This document shows, one piece after another, positions 17,064 through 26,429 of a stretch of DNA of 37,445 nt. This stretch comes from Treponema sp. Its GTDB lineage: Bacteria > Spirochaetota > Spirochaetia > Treponematales > Treponemataceae. The stretch spans positions 1 through 37,445 of the forward strand of contig JAEELR010000024.1 of assembly GCA_016282835.1 (NCBI GenBank). Direction: 5' to 3'. Each line of letters starts with the position of its first letter. Within the stretch, counting starts at the first letter, position 1. The notes below the pieces were generated by a model. It searched no databases, was not told the origin of the DNA, and saw nothing but the letters and a program-made list of their open reading frames with translations. Made by a program: the position numbers and the translations under genes.

Positions 17064-18161
17064 ATGGATAAAAAAAATATTGGTATAATTGGTGCCGGAG
17101 CCTGGGGAACTGCTTTGGGAACTGCTTTGTCTCATGGCGGTCACTGTGTTGAACTTTGGGCTTTGGAAGAAGATGTAACTGATTCAATAAATAATGAACA
17201 CGAAAATAAACGCTATTTGCCTGGACTTCTTTTGGATGAAAATGTTAGGGCAAGCTGCGACATAAAAAAAGTTGCTGAAGGAAAAGATATTGTAATTATG
17301 GCAAGCCCTTCTTTGTACCTTGCTTCTACAATTTCGAAATTCTGCGATGTAAAAAATATTCAGGACGGCTCAACTATAATTGCTTCGTTGACAAAGGGAT
17401 TTGTTCCTTCTAAAGACAGTGAGCTTCCTGGTTTGGTTCTGGATACAATGGAAAGTGCACTGCCTGCGTGCTACAAAAACTGCACGGTTTATATTGCAGG
17501 TCCAAGTCATGCGGAAGAAGTTGCTGTTGGAAAAATTACGGGACTTATTTCTGCCAGTAACCATCACAGAAATGCGATTATTGTGCGCGATGTTCTTCGT
17601 GATGCAAAGGGTATTATGGCTTATGCTTCGTTTGACACAATTGGCGTTCAGATTTGTGCTGCTGCTAAAAATGTTATTGCTGTAATTTACGGTGCCCTGG
17701 ATGCGCTTGCTGAAACCAGTGAAATTTTTGGCGATAATACAGAGAGCCTTTTGATGGCTGCGGGATTAAATGAAATCCAAACGTTAGGTTTTGCAATGGG
17801 TGCTACTCACGCTCAGACTTTTACTTCTATAAGCGGGGTAGGTGATCTGGATGTTACCTGTAAGTCTAAGTTCGGCAGAAACAGACGGTTTGGTCATGAT
17901 ATTATTAAGACTGATATTTTGTCTCAGTTTAAAGATTTAGATGATTTGATTTTGAATGTTAAGAAGGTCGGATATTTGCCGGAAGGTGCTGTTGCCTGTA
18001 AGTATGTTCATCAGATTGCTGTGGCTAAAAATTTGAAGCTGCCAATCTGTGAGGCTCTGTTCCATCTTTTGAATAAGGAAATTACTCCTGAAAAATGTCT
18101 TGAGTCTTTGATTAACAGAGATAATATGAAAAAAATTCTTAAACGACACGAGGGAAGATAA
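17064..18161 (+). CDS. gpsA: Glycerol-3-phosphate dehydrogenase [NAD(P)+]
   Basis: IGIIGAGAWGTALGTALSHGGHCVELWALE; AGPSHAEEV; AAKNVIAV; GVGDLDVTCKSKFGRNRRFG. Confidence 0.96.
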   Translation: MDKKNIGIIGAGAWGTALGTALSHGGHCVELWALEEDVTDSINNEHENKRYLPGLLLDENVRASCDIKKVAEGKDIVIMASPSLYLASTISKFCDVKNIQDGSTIIASLTKGFVPSKDSELPGLVLDTMESALPACYKNCTVYIAGPSHAEEVAVGKITGLISASNHHRNAIIVRDVLRDAKGIMAYASFDTIGVQICAAAKNVIAVIYGALDALAETSEIFGDNTESLLMAAGLNEIQTLGFAMGATHAQTFTSISGVGDLDVTCKSKFGRNRRFGHDIIKTDILSQFKDLDDLILNVKKVGYLPEGAVACKYVHQIAVAKNLKLPICEALFHLLNKEITPEKCLESLINRDNMKKILKRHEGR

Positions 18162-19564
18162 TGCTTGAAAAAATTACCGGCACTTTTGCCAACATTATAA
18201 AAACGATTAGCGGCAAGTCTAAGATTACAGAGAAAAATATTGAAGAAACTGTTGAACAGATTAAGATGGCTTTGCTTGAGGCTGATGTTAATTTACGCGT
18301 TGTAAGAAGATTCGTTAACAGTACAGTAGAAGAAGCTAAGGGTGAAAAAGTTTTACGCTCTGTAGATCCTGGTCAGCAGTTTGTTAAAATTATTTACGAT
18401 AAAATCTGTGCAATGCTCGGCGACAAAAAAACTGACCTTGCTCTTAAAGGCCCGGACACTCAGTCTGTTATTCTTTTGCTTGGTCTTCAGGGTGCCGGTA
18501 AAACTACTGCAGCTCATAAGCTTGCATTTAAATTAAAGAAAGATGGTCGTCGTCCTCTGCTTGTTGCCTGCGACTTGGTTCGTCCTGCTGCTATGGAACA
18601 GCTTCGTGTTCTGGGAGAAAAAATTTCTGTTCCTGTTTATAAGGAAGATGGTGCAAAGGATGCAGTTAAAGTTGTAAAGAATGCAATTGATTACGCAAAG
18701 AAGAATGGGCTTGATACGGTTATTTTAGATACTGCCGGCCGACTTCAGATTGATACAGACATGATGAAGGAGCTTGTTGATATAAAGAAATGCTGTTCAC
18801 CTTCAGAAACAATTCTTGTTGCAGATTCAATGACGGGTCAGAATGCCGTAGACATTGCAAAAAGCTTTGATGAGCAGCTGGGCTTAACCGGTGTAATTCT
18901 TACCAAGTTCGATTCAGATGCCCGTGGTGGTGCGGCTCTTTCATTAAAGACAATTACCGGCAAACCAATTTTGTATATCGGTACAGGTGAAAAGACTGAA
19001 GACTTTGAGATTTTCCATCCTGACAGAATTGCAAGCAGAATACTGGGAATGGGTGATGTTGTAAGTCTTGTTGAAAAGGCTCAGGAAACTGTAGATGCAG
19101 AAGAGGCTTTAAAGCTTCAGAAGAAAATGCAGCGCAACGAGTTTTCTTTGCAGGATATGCTTGAACAGTTTGAATCTGTAGAAAAAATGGGAAGCATGTC
19201 GAGTCTTATGGATATGATGCCGGGGCTTGCAGGACAGGTTTCAGAAGATCAGATTGATAAGGCAGGGATTAAACATCAGAAAGCAATTATTCAGGCAATG
19301 ACCTATAAGGAAAGATTGAACCACTTGATTATAGGCCCTTCCAGAAGAAAGCGAATTGCAAAAGGAAGCGGTACCTCTGTTCAGGAAGTTAATAAGCTGA
19401 TTAAGCAGTTTGAAAAGATGAAGCTTACAATGAAAAAACTTACCCGCAACAAGGGAATGCAGGCACGCTTAATGCAGCAGATGGGCGGAATGGATATGAG
19501 TAAGCTTGGCGGTCAGCTTGGAGGAATGAAGCTTCCTAATGGGTTTAATTTCCCTGGATTTTAA
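18161..19564 (+). CDS. ffh: Signal recognition particle protein Ffh
   Basis: GLQGAGKTTAAHKLA, DTAGRL, TKFDSDARGGAAL, Met-rich C-terminal M domain. Confidence 0.97.
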   Translation: MLEKITGTFANIIKTISGKSKITEKNIEETVEQIKMALLEADVNLRVVRRFVNSTVEEAKGEKVLRSVDPGQQFVKIIYDKICAMLGDKKTDLALKGPDTQSVILLLGLQGAGKTTAAHKLAFKLKKDGRRPLLVACDLVRPAAMEQLRVLGEKISVPVYKEDGAKDAVKVVKNAIDYAKKNGLDTVILDTAGRLQIDTDMMKELVDIKKCCSPSETILVADSMTGQNAVDIAKSFDEQLGLTGVILTKFDSDARGGAALSLKTITGKPILYIGTGEKTEDFEIFHPDRIASRILGMGDVVSLVEKAQETVDAEEALKLQKKMQRNEFSLQDMLEQFESVEKMGSMSSLMDMMPGLAGQVSEDQIDKAGIKHQKAIIQAMTYKERLNHLIIGPSRRKRIAKGSGTSVQEVNKLIKQFEKMKLTMKKLTRNKGMQARLMQQMGGMDMSKLGGQLGGMKLPNGFNFPGF

Positions 19565-19649
19565 TTTTTTTGAATGATTGATTACTTTTGGTTTTAGAAT
19601 TGCTCACAGCTGATGCTTAAAAATCATAAATTAAACGGATTTATTTATT

Positions 19650-20834
19650 ATGGAATTTATTGAACAAAATATGCCGGAGCCTGGAAAAACTGTTCTGGTT
19701 GGAATGTCTGGCGGAGTTGATTCAACTCTTACGGCTTTAAGTTTAAAGAAAAATGGATGTAATGTAATTGGCGTTACTATGTCTTTGTGGGACGGTTCAA
19801 TTCCTGAAGTAAAGGCAAAGAATCCGGACAAGAAAATTAAAGAAGCGTGTTACGGTCCTGGTGAAGAAGAAAATATTGAAGAGTGCGAGAAATTCTGTAA
19901 AGAAAATGGCATTGAATATCATGTAGTTGATGTTCACTCTGAGTATAAAGAAAAAGTTCTTGAGTATTTCAAAAAAGAGTATCGAAGCGGACGAACGCCA
20001 AATCCATGCATCATGTGCAACAGAAATATTAAATTTGGTGCAATGCTTGACGCTGTAGAAAAGCTTGGGATTAAGTATGATTATTTTTGTACGGGACACT
20101 ATGCAAAAATTGTAAGACCAAAAGAGGGATTATACGGAACGGATAAAAGGCCTTTTATGATTGCAGGCGCTACGGATGTTTCAAAAGACCAGACATATTT
20201 TTTGTATCGCATTCCAAGTACAACCTTAGAAAAAGTGCGCTTTCCTTTAGCAACTAAATTGAAGTCTGAAGTTTTTGAACTTGCCCGTGAAGCAAATCTT
20301 GAAGCGGCAGCTCGTGAAGAAAGCCAGGATTTTGTTGGTGAAGAATATTTTGATCTTTTGTTTGCAGATAAACCTTCTGTTCCCGGCGATATAATTGATT
20401 TGGACGGACATATTTTGGGAAGGCATAAAGGAATTGAGCACTATACAGTGGGACAAAGAAAAGGACTGGGGATTGCCATGAAATATCCTGTGTATGTTCA
20501 TTCAATTGATGCTAAAAATAATGTAGTTGTTCTGGCTCCAAACGATGCCTTAAATTCTTCCGGTTTAATTGCAGATGATTTTGTCTGGCCGGCAGAGGTT
20601 GAACCTAACGAAAAAATTAAGGCCCTGGTAAAAATCAGGCTTGCAAGTAAACCTGTTCCCTGTACTGTAGAAAAATATATTCCGTCTGAGGATGACACTT
20701 TTGCTTACAATGGAACTGCATGGAAAATCACTTTTGATGAAAGCCAGAGGGCAGTTGCTCCGGGGCAGTCAGCAGTTTTGTATAATGACGGTGTAATTAT
20801 AGGCGGCGGAGTTATTGCCCGAACCATAAAATAA
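19650..20834 (+). CDS. mnmA: tRNA-specific 2-thiouridylase MnmA
   Basis: VLVGMSGGVDSTLTALSLKKNGCNVIGVTMSLWD; GRTPNPCIMCNRNIKFG; TGHYAKI; SKDQTYFLYRI; HYTVGQRKGLGIA. Confidence 0.93.
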   Translation: MEFIEQNMPEPGKTVLVGMSGGVDSTLTALSLKKNGCNVIGVTMSLWDGSIPEVKAKNPDKKIKEACYGPGEEENIEECEKFCKENGIEYHVVDVHSEYKEKVLEYFKKEYRSGRTPNPCIMCNRNIKFGAMLDAVEKLGIKYDYFCTGHYAKIVRPKEGLYGTDKRPFMIAGATDVSKDQTYFLYRIPSTTLEKVRFPLATKLKSEVFELAREANLEAAAREESQDFVGEEYFDLLFADKPSVPGDIIDLDGHILGRHKGIEHYTVGQRKGLGIAMKYPVYVHSIDAKNNVVVLAPNDALNSSGLIADDFVWPAEVEPNEKIKALVKIRLASKPVPCTVEKYIPSEDDTFAYNGTAWKITFDESQRAVAPGQSAVLYNDGVIIGGGVIARTIK

Positions 20835-20844
20835 GTATTGTCTT

Positions 20845-21531
20845 ATGCGTGAAGTTTGTTATAAATGTTTCAGGCCTCTTTCATCCTGTTATTGTAAGTA
20901 TGTAAAGAAAGTGGATTGCGGCGTAAAGTTTATTTTTTTAATGCATCCGAAAGAAGCTAAAAAGCAGAAAACAGGGACCGGGCGGCTTGCTCATTTGTGT
21001 CTGCCTGAAAGTGAAATTTTTGTCGGAATCGATTTTACGAATAATAAACAGCTTAATGATTTGCTGCAGAATCCAAAGTATTATCCGGTGCTAATGTATC
21101 CTAATGAAAACGCTATAGATGCTTCGAGTGAAAATCTGGCAGTTGAATTGAAAGATAAAATCTTAATGCCGATTATCATTGATTCGACATGGTTCTGTTC
21201 AAGAAAAATATTGAAGACCAGTAAAAATCTTATGACGCTTCCAAGATTTAGTTTTATAAATCAGTATAAATCTGTGTTTACATTTAAAACTGAGCCGAAA
21301 GAATATTGTGTTTCTACAATTGAGACCTGCTATTACTTAATCAATGAACTGAAGGAACAGAAGCTGGTAAATAAAGACTGTGATACACGGCCGTTAATGA
21401 ATGTTTTTACAAAGATGATTGAGTTTCAGTTAAAGAAAGAAAATGAAAGAATTGAGAGCGGGCTTCCCGGAGCTCATGCCTACGACAGTAAATACACAAA
21501 GCTCAAGGAAATCCCGACATTCAATTTTTAA
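20845..21531 (+). CDS. DTW-domain protein (tRNA-uridine aminocarboxypropyltransferase-like)
   Basis: N-term CYKCFRPLSSCYC, MHPKEAKKQKTGTGRLAHLCLPESE, IIIDSTWFCSRKI (DTW-like), TIETCYYLI. Confidence 0.8.
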   Translation: MREVCYKCFRPLSSCYCKYVKKVDCGVKFIFLMHPKEAKKQKTGTGRLAHLCLPESEIFVGIDFTNNKQLNDLLQNPKYYPVLMYPNENAIDASSENLAVELKDKILMPIIIDSTWFCSRKILKTSKNLMTLPRFSFINQYKSVFTFKTEPKEYCVSTIETCYYLINELKEQKLVNKDCDTRPLMNVFTKMIEFQLKKENERIESGLPGAHAYDSKYTKLKEIPTFNF

Positions 21532-21550
21532 GTTAAATGTCGAGTTTTTT
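21515..21550 (+). terminator. Intrinsic terminator overlapping the 3' end of the DTW gene
   Basis: CGACATT (21515-21521)...AATGTCG (21536-21542) then aGTTTTTT. Confidence 0.6.
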
Positions 21551-21563
21551 ATTAATCAGTAGA

Positions 21564-21705
21564 CAAAAATGTGTCCGCTCCCAGAAAAGACAGGCTGTTT
21601 CACACGGTTGAAGGGTATAAGGTGTTTGACTCACTCGCTTGCGCTCGTTCGCCCCTTCAAAGTGTTCAACAGCCTTCTGCTTTTCTTCGCGCTACCACAT
21701 TTTTG
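21564..21705. repeat. Large imperfect inverted repeat (about 142 nt) / MITE- or REP-like element
   Basis: Left arm 21564-21615 pairs with right arm 21652-21705 via blocks CAAAAATGTG, AGAAAAG, AGGCTGTT, ACAC, TTGAAGGG; loop about 36 nt. Confidence 0.8.
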
Positions 21706-21739
21706 AATTTCTTGTTAAATCAAACTCAACATTCAATTT

Positions 21740-22903
21740 CTAATTAATCGTTTTGCTGGAATTCAAATACCCAGGTGTTACTTCTTTTGTTTTAATCCAT
21801 TCGTCTTTTGAGTCTGCATAAATTGTTTCGTTAGAATCTGCTGCATCATCTTCTGCTTCTGCATTTGTTTCATCTAGAAGTCCACTAATGTTCTGTCGTG
21901 ACATGCTTCTTGCTGCTGCTGACTTTGTAATGCCGTTTGAGTCAAAATACGGGCCGTTCCAGATTTTGCTTTCAACCAGGACTGAAGCATAAGGTGTGTA
22001 TGAATCTTCGAGCATTCCGTCCTGTGTATAAATGAATCCATCAAGCGCTTCGTTTGTATAGGAATTTCTTACGATTACAACATCACCGGTTGCATTGAAA
22101 ACAGACTTTGTACTTTCTGCCCATAAGTCAATTGCCGTATCACAGGAATCAATGTGAGTTGAAATGCATTTGTCTTCATTTGTTTCGCTGAAAATTCCTT
22201 CTTCCACTTCATCCTTGTAAGTTGGTGTCCTTAAATGAACTGTAATGTAATCTCCTTTCTGTACATCGATTGCAGGGAATTTAAATTTTCTGTCCTCACC
22301 GCTGCTTGCACAAACTAATTCGATGCCGCTTAAGTTTCCGTCTTTTGTGCAGATAAGCTCAGCGAATTCACTTTTATGCACTGTTGTTTCACCGGATTTC
22401 ACTGAAGCATAGCCGATTCTGATTTCAGAAAGCAAAAGGCCTGCCATGTTTGTGTTGTAGCCTGTGAACGGTAAGCTTAGTGTAAGTGTATTTCCGCTTT
22501 CATCTGTTGCAACTGTGTCCAGAATGTATTCAATTCCTGTCTTGCAGATTGATTCAAAATCGTAGGTCACAGAGTTTTCTGTACTGTTGTAGGAATCTGC
22601 AGAAACATTCAGCTTTGTGTCTGAAGCTTTTTCTGAAAGGATTGAGTTTTCAAGCGTAACATTTTTGTTAAAGTACAAAACCAGGTTATTGCTGCTTGAA
22701 AGACTGAAATCCAGCAATACAGGAAGAACTGTGTTTTCTACAAAAGTGATTGGTTCTTCGGTAGTAATTGCCTTTACAACATCAGAAGGATTTGAACAAC
22801 CCGTTGGAATAAAACTTGCTGATACAGAAAAAGTAATGGCAAGTGTCGGTAGAATGGTTTTAAATAGAATTCTTTTAAACATATTTTTCTTTTGCATATA
22901 CAT
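21740..22903 (-). CDS. Lipoprotein, possible lamin-tail-like domain
   Basis: Signal peptide with lipobox SFIPTGCSNPSD; LLLSEIRIGYASV...KSEFAELICTKDGNLSGIELVC and terminal EWIKTKEVTPGYLN suggest an LTD-like fold; GGAGG upstream of start. Confidence 0.6.
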   Translation of the reverse strand: MYMQKKNMFKRILFKTILPTLAITFSVSASFIPTGCSNPSDVVKAITTEEPITFVENTVLPVLLDFSLSSSNNLVLYFNKNVTLENSILSEKASDTKLNVSADSYNSTENSVTYDFESICKTGIEYILDTVATDESGNTLTLSLPFTGYNTNMAGLLLSEIRIGYASVKSGETTVHKSEFAELICTKDGNLSGIELVCASSGEDRKFKFPAIDVQKGDYITVHLRTPTYKDEVEEGIFSETNEDKCISTHIDSCDTAIDLWAESTKSVFNATGDVVIVRNSYTNEALDGFIYTQDGMLEDSYTPYASVLVESKIWNGPYFDSNGITKSAAARSMSRQNISGLLDETNAEAEDDAADSNETIYADSKDEWIKTKEVTPGYLNSSKTIN

Positions 22904-23008
22904 ATACGCCTCCTATACATACATATATACATTCACCTGTAAAAATTATTAAAAGTTGAGAAAAAAAATGAATTTGGTCAGGGATGTCTAAAAAGATAAA
23001 TTTTTTTC

Positions 23009-23045
23009 TTGCATTAAATTGCATAAATTATGTATATTTATGCAA
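23009..23045. promoter_or_regulatory. ARG-box-like operator region upstream of argR
   Basis: Perfect 10-bp inverted repeat TTGCATAAAT-TATGTAT-ATTTATGCAA (23019-23045) plus an extra TTGCAT half-site at 23009-23014. Confidence 0.6.
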
Positions 23046-23100
23046 GATTAGAGAATTTCTATAAATTAGAGATTTTAGAGATTTTGATATATAAAAATGG

Positions 23101-23583
23101 ATGAGGTATATTTTGAAAGAGAGAAGTTCACGCTTAAAAGCTGTGCGTAAAATTATTAAGAATAACAGAATCGAAAGTCAGGATGAACTTTTAAGTCTTT
23201 TGCAGAAAGATGGATTTGAAGTAACACAGGCAACCTTATCAAGAGATTTAAAGCTTTTGAGAGTTGGAAAAATAAGTGACGGCAGATCAGGCTATGTCTA
23301 TACATTGCCGGAAGAAGAAGATACCCGCGAAACAGAACAGATTTATGTGCAGGACTTTTTACGGGGCTATGTAAGCATTGATTACAGCGGAAATATCGTT
23401 GTAATAAAAACTTTTGGCGGTCATGCAGATGCTGTATCCAACGCGATTGATGCAATGAATTTTGATGAAATCCTTGGAACTGTAGCCGGAGACAACTGTA
23501 TTTTTGCCTGCTTAAAAAGCGGCGTAACCGGTGAACAGTTCTTGAAAGCCTTACGAAAGCGCATACCAAATTTAGACGAATAG
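23101..23583 (+). CDS. argR: Arginine repressor ArgR
   Basis: RLKAVRKIIKNNRIESQDELLSLLQKDGFEVTQATLSRDLKLLRVGK; C-term GTVAGDNCIFACLKSG. True start may be TTG 23113. Confidence 0.93.
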   Translation: MRYILKERSSRLKAVRKIIKNNRIESQDELLSLLQKDGFEVTQATLSRDLKLLRVGKISDGRSGYVYTLPEEEDTRETEQIYVQDFLRGYVSIDYSGNIVVIKTFGGHADAVSNAIDAMNFDEILGTVAGDNCIFACLKSGVTGEQFLKALRKRIPNLDE

Positions 23584-23618
23584 TTTTCGTTAAGTTGTAT
23601 AGATTGTGGGAGAAGTGA

Positions 23619-25259
23619 ATGGTAAATAAAAATATAGAATGGAATAATCTGGATAAGACAGAAAGTTTTAAGCAGTTACTCACATTAAAAGATTCTGTTT
23701 CCATTAAAGATAAATTATCTGCTTCAGATGCGGCGGAAAGAGTTAAAGAATATTCTATAAGAATGGGCGGTAAGCTTGCATATAATTACGCAGCAAAACC
23801 TGTTGATGAAAGAACAATAAAAATCCTCCAGAAATTAGCAGATGAACAGCAGGCAGTTGATAAGTTTGAAGCCTTGTACAACGGCGAGGTTATCAATACC
23901 GGGGAAAACAGAAAAGTTTTACATCATCTTACACGTGCTCAATTGGGTGATGCCGTTATGGTTGATGGTGTCGATAAGAGATTATTCTATTTTACACAGC
24001 AGCTTGATTTCGAGAAATTTGCATCACAGATTCACGACGGTACCCTGGTAAATGAAGATCTGGAAAAATACACTACAGTTTGTCAGGTAGGAATCGGCGG
24101 TTCGGATTTGGGCCCTAGAGCAATGTATCTGGCGCTCGAGCAATGGTGTAAATCCGTTAACAAATTTAATCTGACTGCAAAATTCATTTCAAATGTAGAT
24201 CCTGATGATGCTGCCCAGGTTATAAACAGTCTGGATGTCAGAAAAACTTTGTTTGTAATCGTTTCAAAGAGTGGTACAACGCTTGAGACTTTGACTAACG
24301 AAGAGTTTGTAAAAGATGCCTTAAGAAAAAATGACTGTGATTTTTCAAAGCACCTGATTGCAGTTACTTCAGAAACTTCTCCTATGGCACACAATCCTGA
24401 TTACATGAAAGTGTTCTATATGGATGATTACATTGGCGGACGATATTCTTCTACTTCCGGAGTTGGTGGCGTTGTATTAAGTTTAGCTTTTACCCCTGAT
24501 GTGTTTGAACTATTTTTAGCGGGAGCTGCAGAAGAAGATGCACTTGCTAAAAAAAGAGACATCAGGAAAAACCCTGCGTTAATGGATGCTTTAATCGGTG
24601 TATATGAAAGAAATGTTTTGGGCTATGAATCTACAGCAGTTCTTCCTTATTCCCAGGGCTTGTCGAGATTTCCTGCGCATTTACAGCAGCTTGATATGGA
24701 ATCAAACGGAAAGTCTGTAAACAGATTCGGCGAAAAAATTTCATACCCGACAGGACCTGTAGTTTTTGGTGAACCGGGAACAAATGGCCAGCATTCGTTT
24801 TATCAGCTTCTGCATCAGGGAACAGATATTATTCCGTTACAGTTTATTGCATTCCAGTATTCGCAGATGTCTACGGATTTAACAATAGAAGGTTCTATAA
24901 GCCAGGAAAAACTGAATGCAAATGTTGTCGCCCAGATAATTGCTTTTGCGTGCGGAAAGAGTGATGAAAACCCTAATAAAAACTTTGAGGGCGGGCGACC
25001 TTCTTCATTAATTTATGGTGATGAATTGACTCCAAAAACTCTGGGTGCCTTACTGGCTCATTTTGAAAATAAAGTAATGTTCCAGGGATTTTTGTGGAAT
25101 CTGAACAGCTTTGATCAGGAAGGCGTACAGCTTGGAAAGAAACTCGCAAAGAATGTACTTTCAAAAAACATGGACGGTGCATTAAAAGCCTTTTCTGATT
25201 TGCTGATAAACCCCTTTCACGAGCTCCCGATTCTGGATTACATCCCGCAGAAGTACTAA
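23619..25259 (+). CDS. pgi: Glucose-6-phosphate isomerase
   Basis: QVGIGGSDLGPRAMYLAL; VIVSKSGTTLETLTNE; GRYSSTSGVGG; GEPGTNGQHSFYQLLHQGTDIIP. Confidence 0.96.
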   Translation: MVNKNIEWNNLDKTESFKQLLTLKDSVSIKDKLSASDAAERVKEYSIRMGGKLAYNYAAKPVDERTIKILQKLADEQQAVDKFEALYNGEVINTGENRKVLHHLTRAQLGDAVMVDGVDKRLFYFTQQLDFEKFASQIHDGTLVNEDLEKYTTVCQVGIGGSDLGPRAMYLALEQWCKSVNKFNLTAKFISNVDPDDAAQVINSLDVRKTLFVIVSKSGTTLETLTNEEFVKDALRKNDCDFSKHLIAVTSETSPMAHNPDYMKVFYMDDYIGGRYSSTSGVGGVVLSLAFTPDVFELFLAGAAEEDALAKKRDIRKNPALMDALIGVYERNVLGYESTAVLPYSQGLSRFPAHLQQLDMESNGKSVNRFGEKISYPTGPVVFGEPGTNGQHSFYQLLHQGTDIIPLQFIAFQYSQMSTDLTIEGSISQEKLNANVVAQIIAFACGKSDENPNKNFEGGRPSSLIYGDELTPKTLGALLAHFENKVMFQGFLWNLNSFDQEGVQLGKKLAKNVLSKNMDGALKAFSDLLINPFHELPILDYIPQKY

Positions 25260-25372
25260 TGGGGAGAGCGAAGAACTTGCGGTGATTGAGTAGCGAAGCG
25301 TATCGAAATTACCCCGGTGAAACATAAATTATTGAATGTCGGGTTTCGATTAGCCAGAGACTCAAAAATGCT

Positions 25373-25568
25373 GTAGCGAAAAAAAAATTGGGGTGGTTGA
25401 GCTAGTCGAAACTACCCCGTACATAGAGTGAAACACGTGGTGGCGGGCGTTGCCCCGATGAACTCAACCACCACACGCAATGCGAATTTCAAGCACCCCA
25501 GCTTCATACTTCATACTTCGTAGTTTATGCTTCATACTTCGTAGTTTCTGGGAGCGGATGCATTTTTG
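25373..25568. repeat. Composite intergenic repeat block bounded by inverted CAAAAATG motifs
   Basis: CAAAAATGctgtagcg (25373) and gagcggatgCATTTTTG (to 25568) flank GGGGTGGTTGAGCTAGTCGAAACTACCCC (25390-25418) and a duplicated CTTCATACTTCGTAGTTT (25509-25526, 25530-25547). Confidence 0.8.
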
Positions 25569-25652
25569 ACAGTTAATTTGGACTAAATCCGACATTCAAT
25601 CGCTTAAAAAAACATTCTAAACATTCAATAAAAAAACACCGAAAATTAACTT

Positions 25653-26381
25653 ATGAAAAAGAAATTTTTTATAAGCATGTGTGTTTTAATGTTCTGTGCA
25701 TTTTCAGTAAGTGCTGCGAAAAAAAATATTGAATACACTGACGAAGAATTAGACCTTGCAAATACTGCATCTCAAATACAGAAAGTCGAGAAACCTTATT
25801 TAAAGGGAAACGATGTAATCTTTACATTCCCATTTAATTGCCGCCATGTAGGAATTGCCTTCGATTTTGAAGATTATAAAACCGTTCATTCATATATGCT
25901 AAAAAAAATAACTGATATGGATGGCGAAGTTTCTGATTCATTTTATTTCTATGTGTTGAATCTGCCAAAAAATATAAAAGAGTTTAATTACAGAATTATT
26001 ACTGACGGGCTCTGGATTTTAGACCCGCTTAATTCTGAAACCGTTTATGATGAAAACACAGAGTTAATGCTTTCCCATTTCAATGCGAACCGGGAAATAA
26101 AACCTGTAACAGAAAAAACTTCTTCCGGAAGCATCAGGTTTGTTTATCAGGGTGAAACAGGAAAAATAATCAGATTAGCCGGAAGCTTTACTAACTGGGA
26201 TTCCTGGATTTATGAATTGCAGGAAGTTAAAAAAGGATTGTATACATTTGAATTAAATCTTCCGCCGGGTAAATATGAATACGCCTATTTTTCAGGATTT
26301 AATTCTTTTCCAGACATTTCTAATCCAAACAGATGTTATAGTAATGACGGAAAGGTTGCATCATTGCTAATAGTAGAATAA
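25653..26381 (+). CDS. Secreted protein with C-terminal CBM48 / AMPK-beta glycogen-binding-like domain
   Basis: Signal peptide MKKKFFISMCVLMFCAFSVSA; IRFVYQGETGKIIRLAGSFTNWDSWIYELQEVKKGLYTFELNLPPGKYEYAYF. Confidence 0.75.
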   Translation: MKKKFFISMCVLMFCAFSVSAAKKNIEYTDEELDLANTASQIQKVEKPYLKGNDVIFTFPFNCRHVGIAFDFEDYKTVHSYMLKKITDMDGEVSDSFYFYVLNLPKNIKEFNYRIITDGLWILDPLNSETVYDENTELMLSHFNANREIKPVTEKTSSGSIRFVYQGETGKIIRLAGSFTNWDSWIYELQEVKKGLYTFELNLPPGKYEYAYFSGFNSFPDISNPNRCYSNDGKVASLLIVE

Positions 26382-26429
26382 TGATGTAACATTTACTTTA
26401 ATGGGTTTAATGGGAGATTAAAATAAAAT

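Noticed and set aside
23156-23704. 182-aa minus-strand ORF over argR
   Set aside because: Antisense of argR and the start of pgi; Leu/His/Arg-rich shadow ORF.
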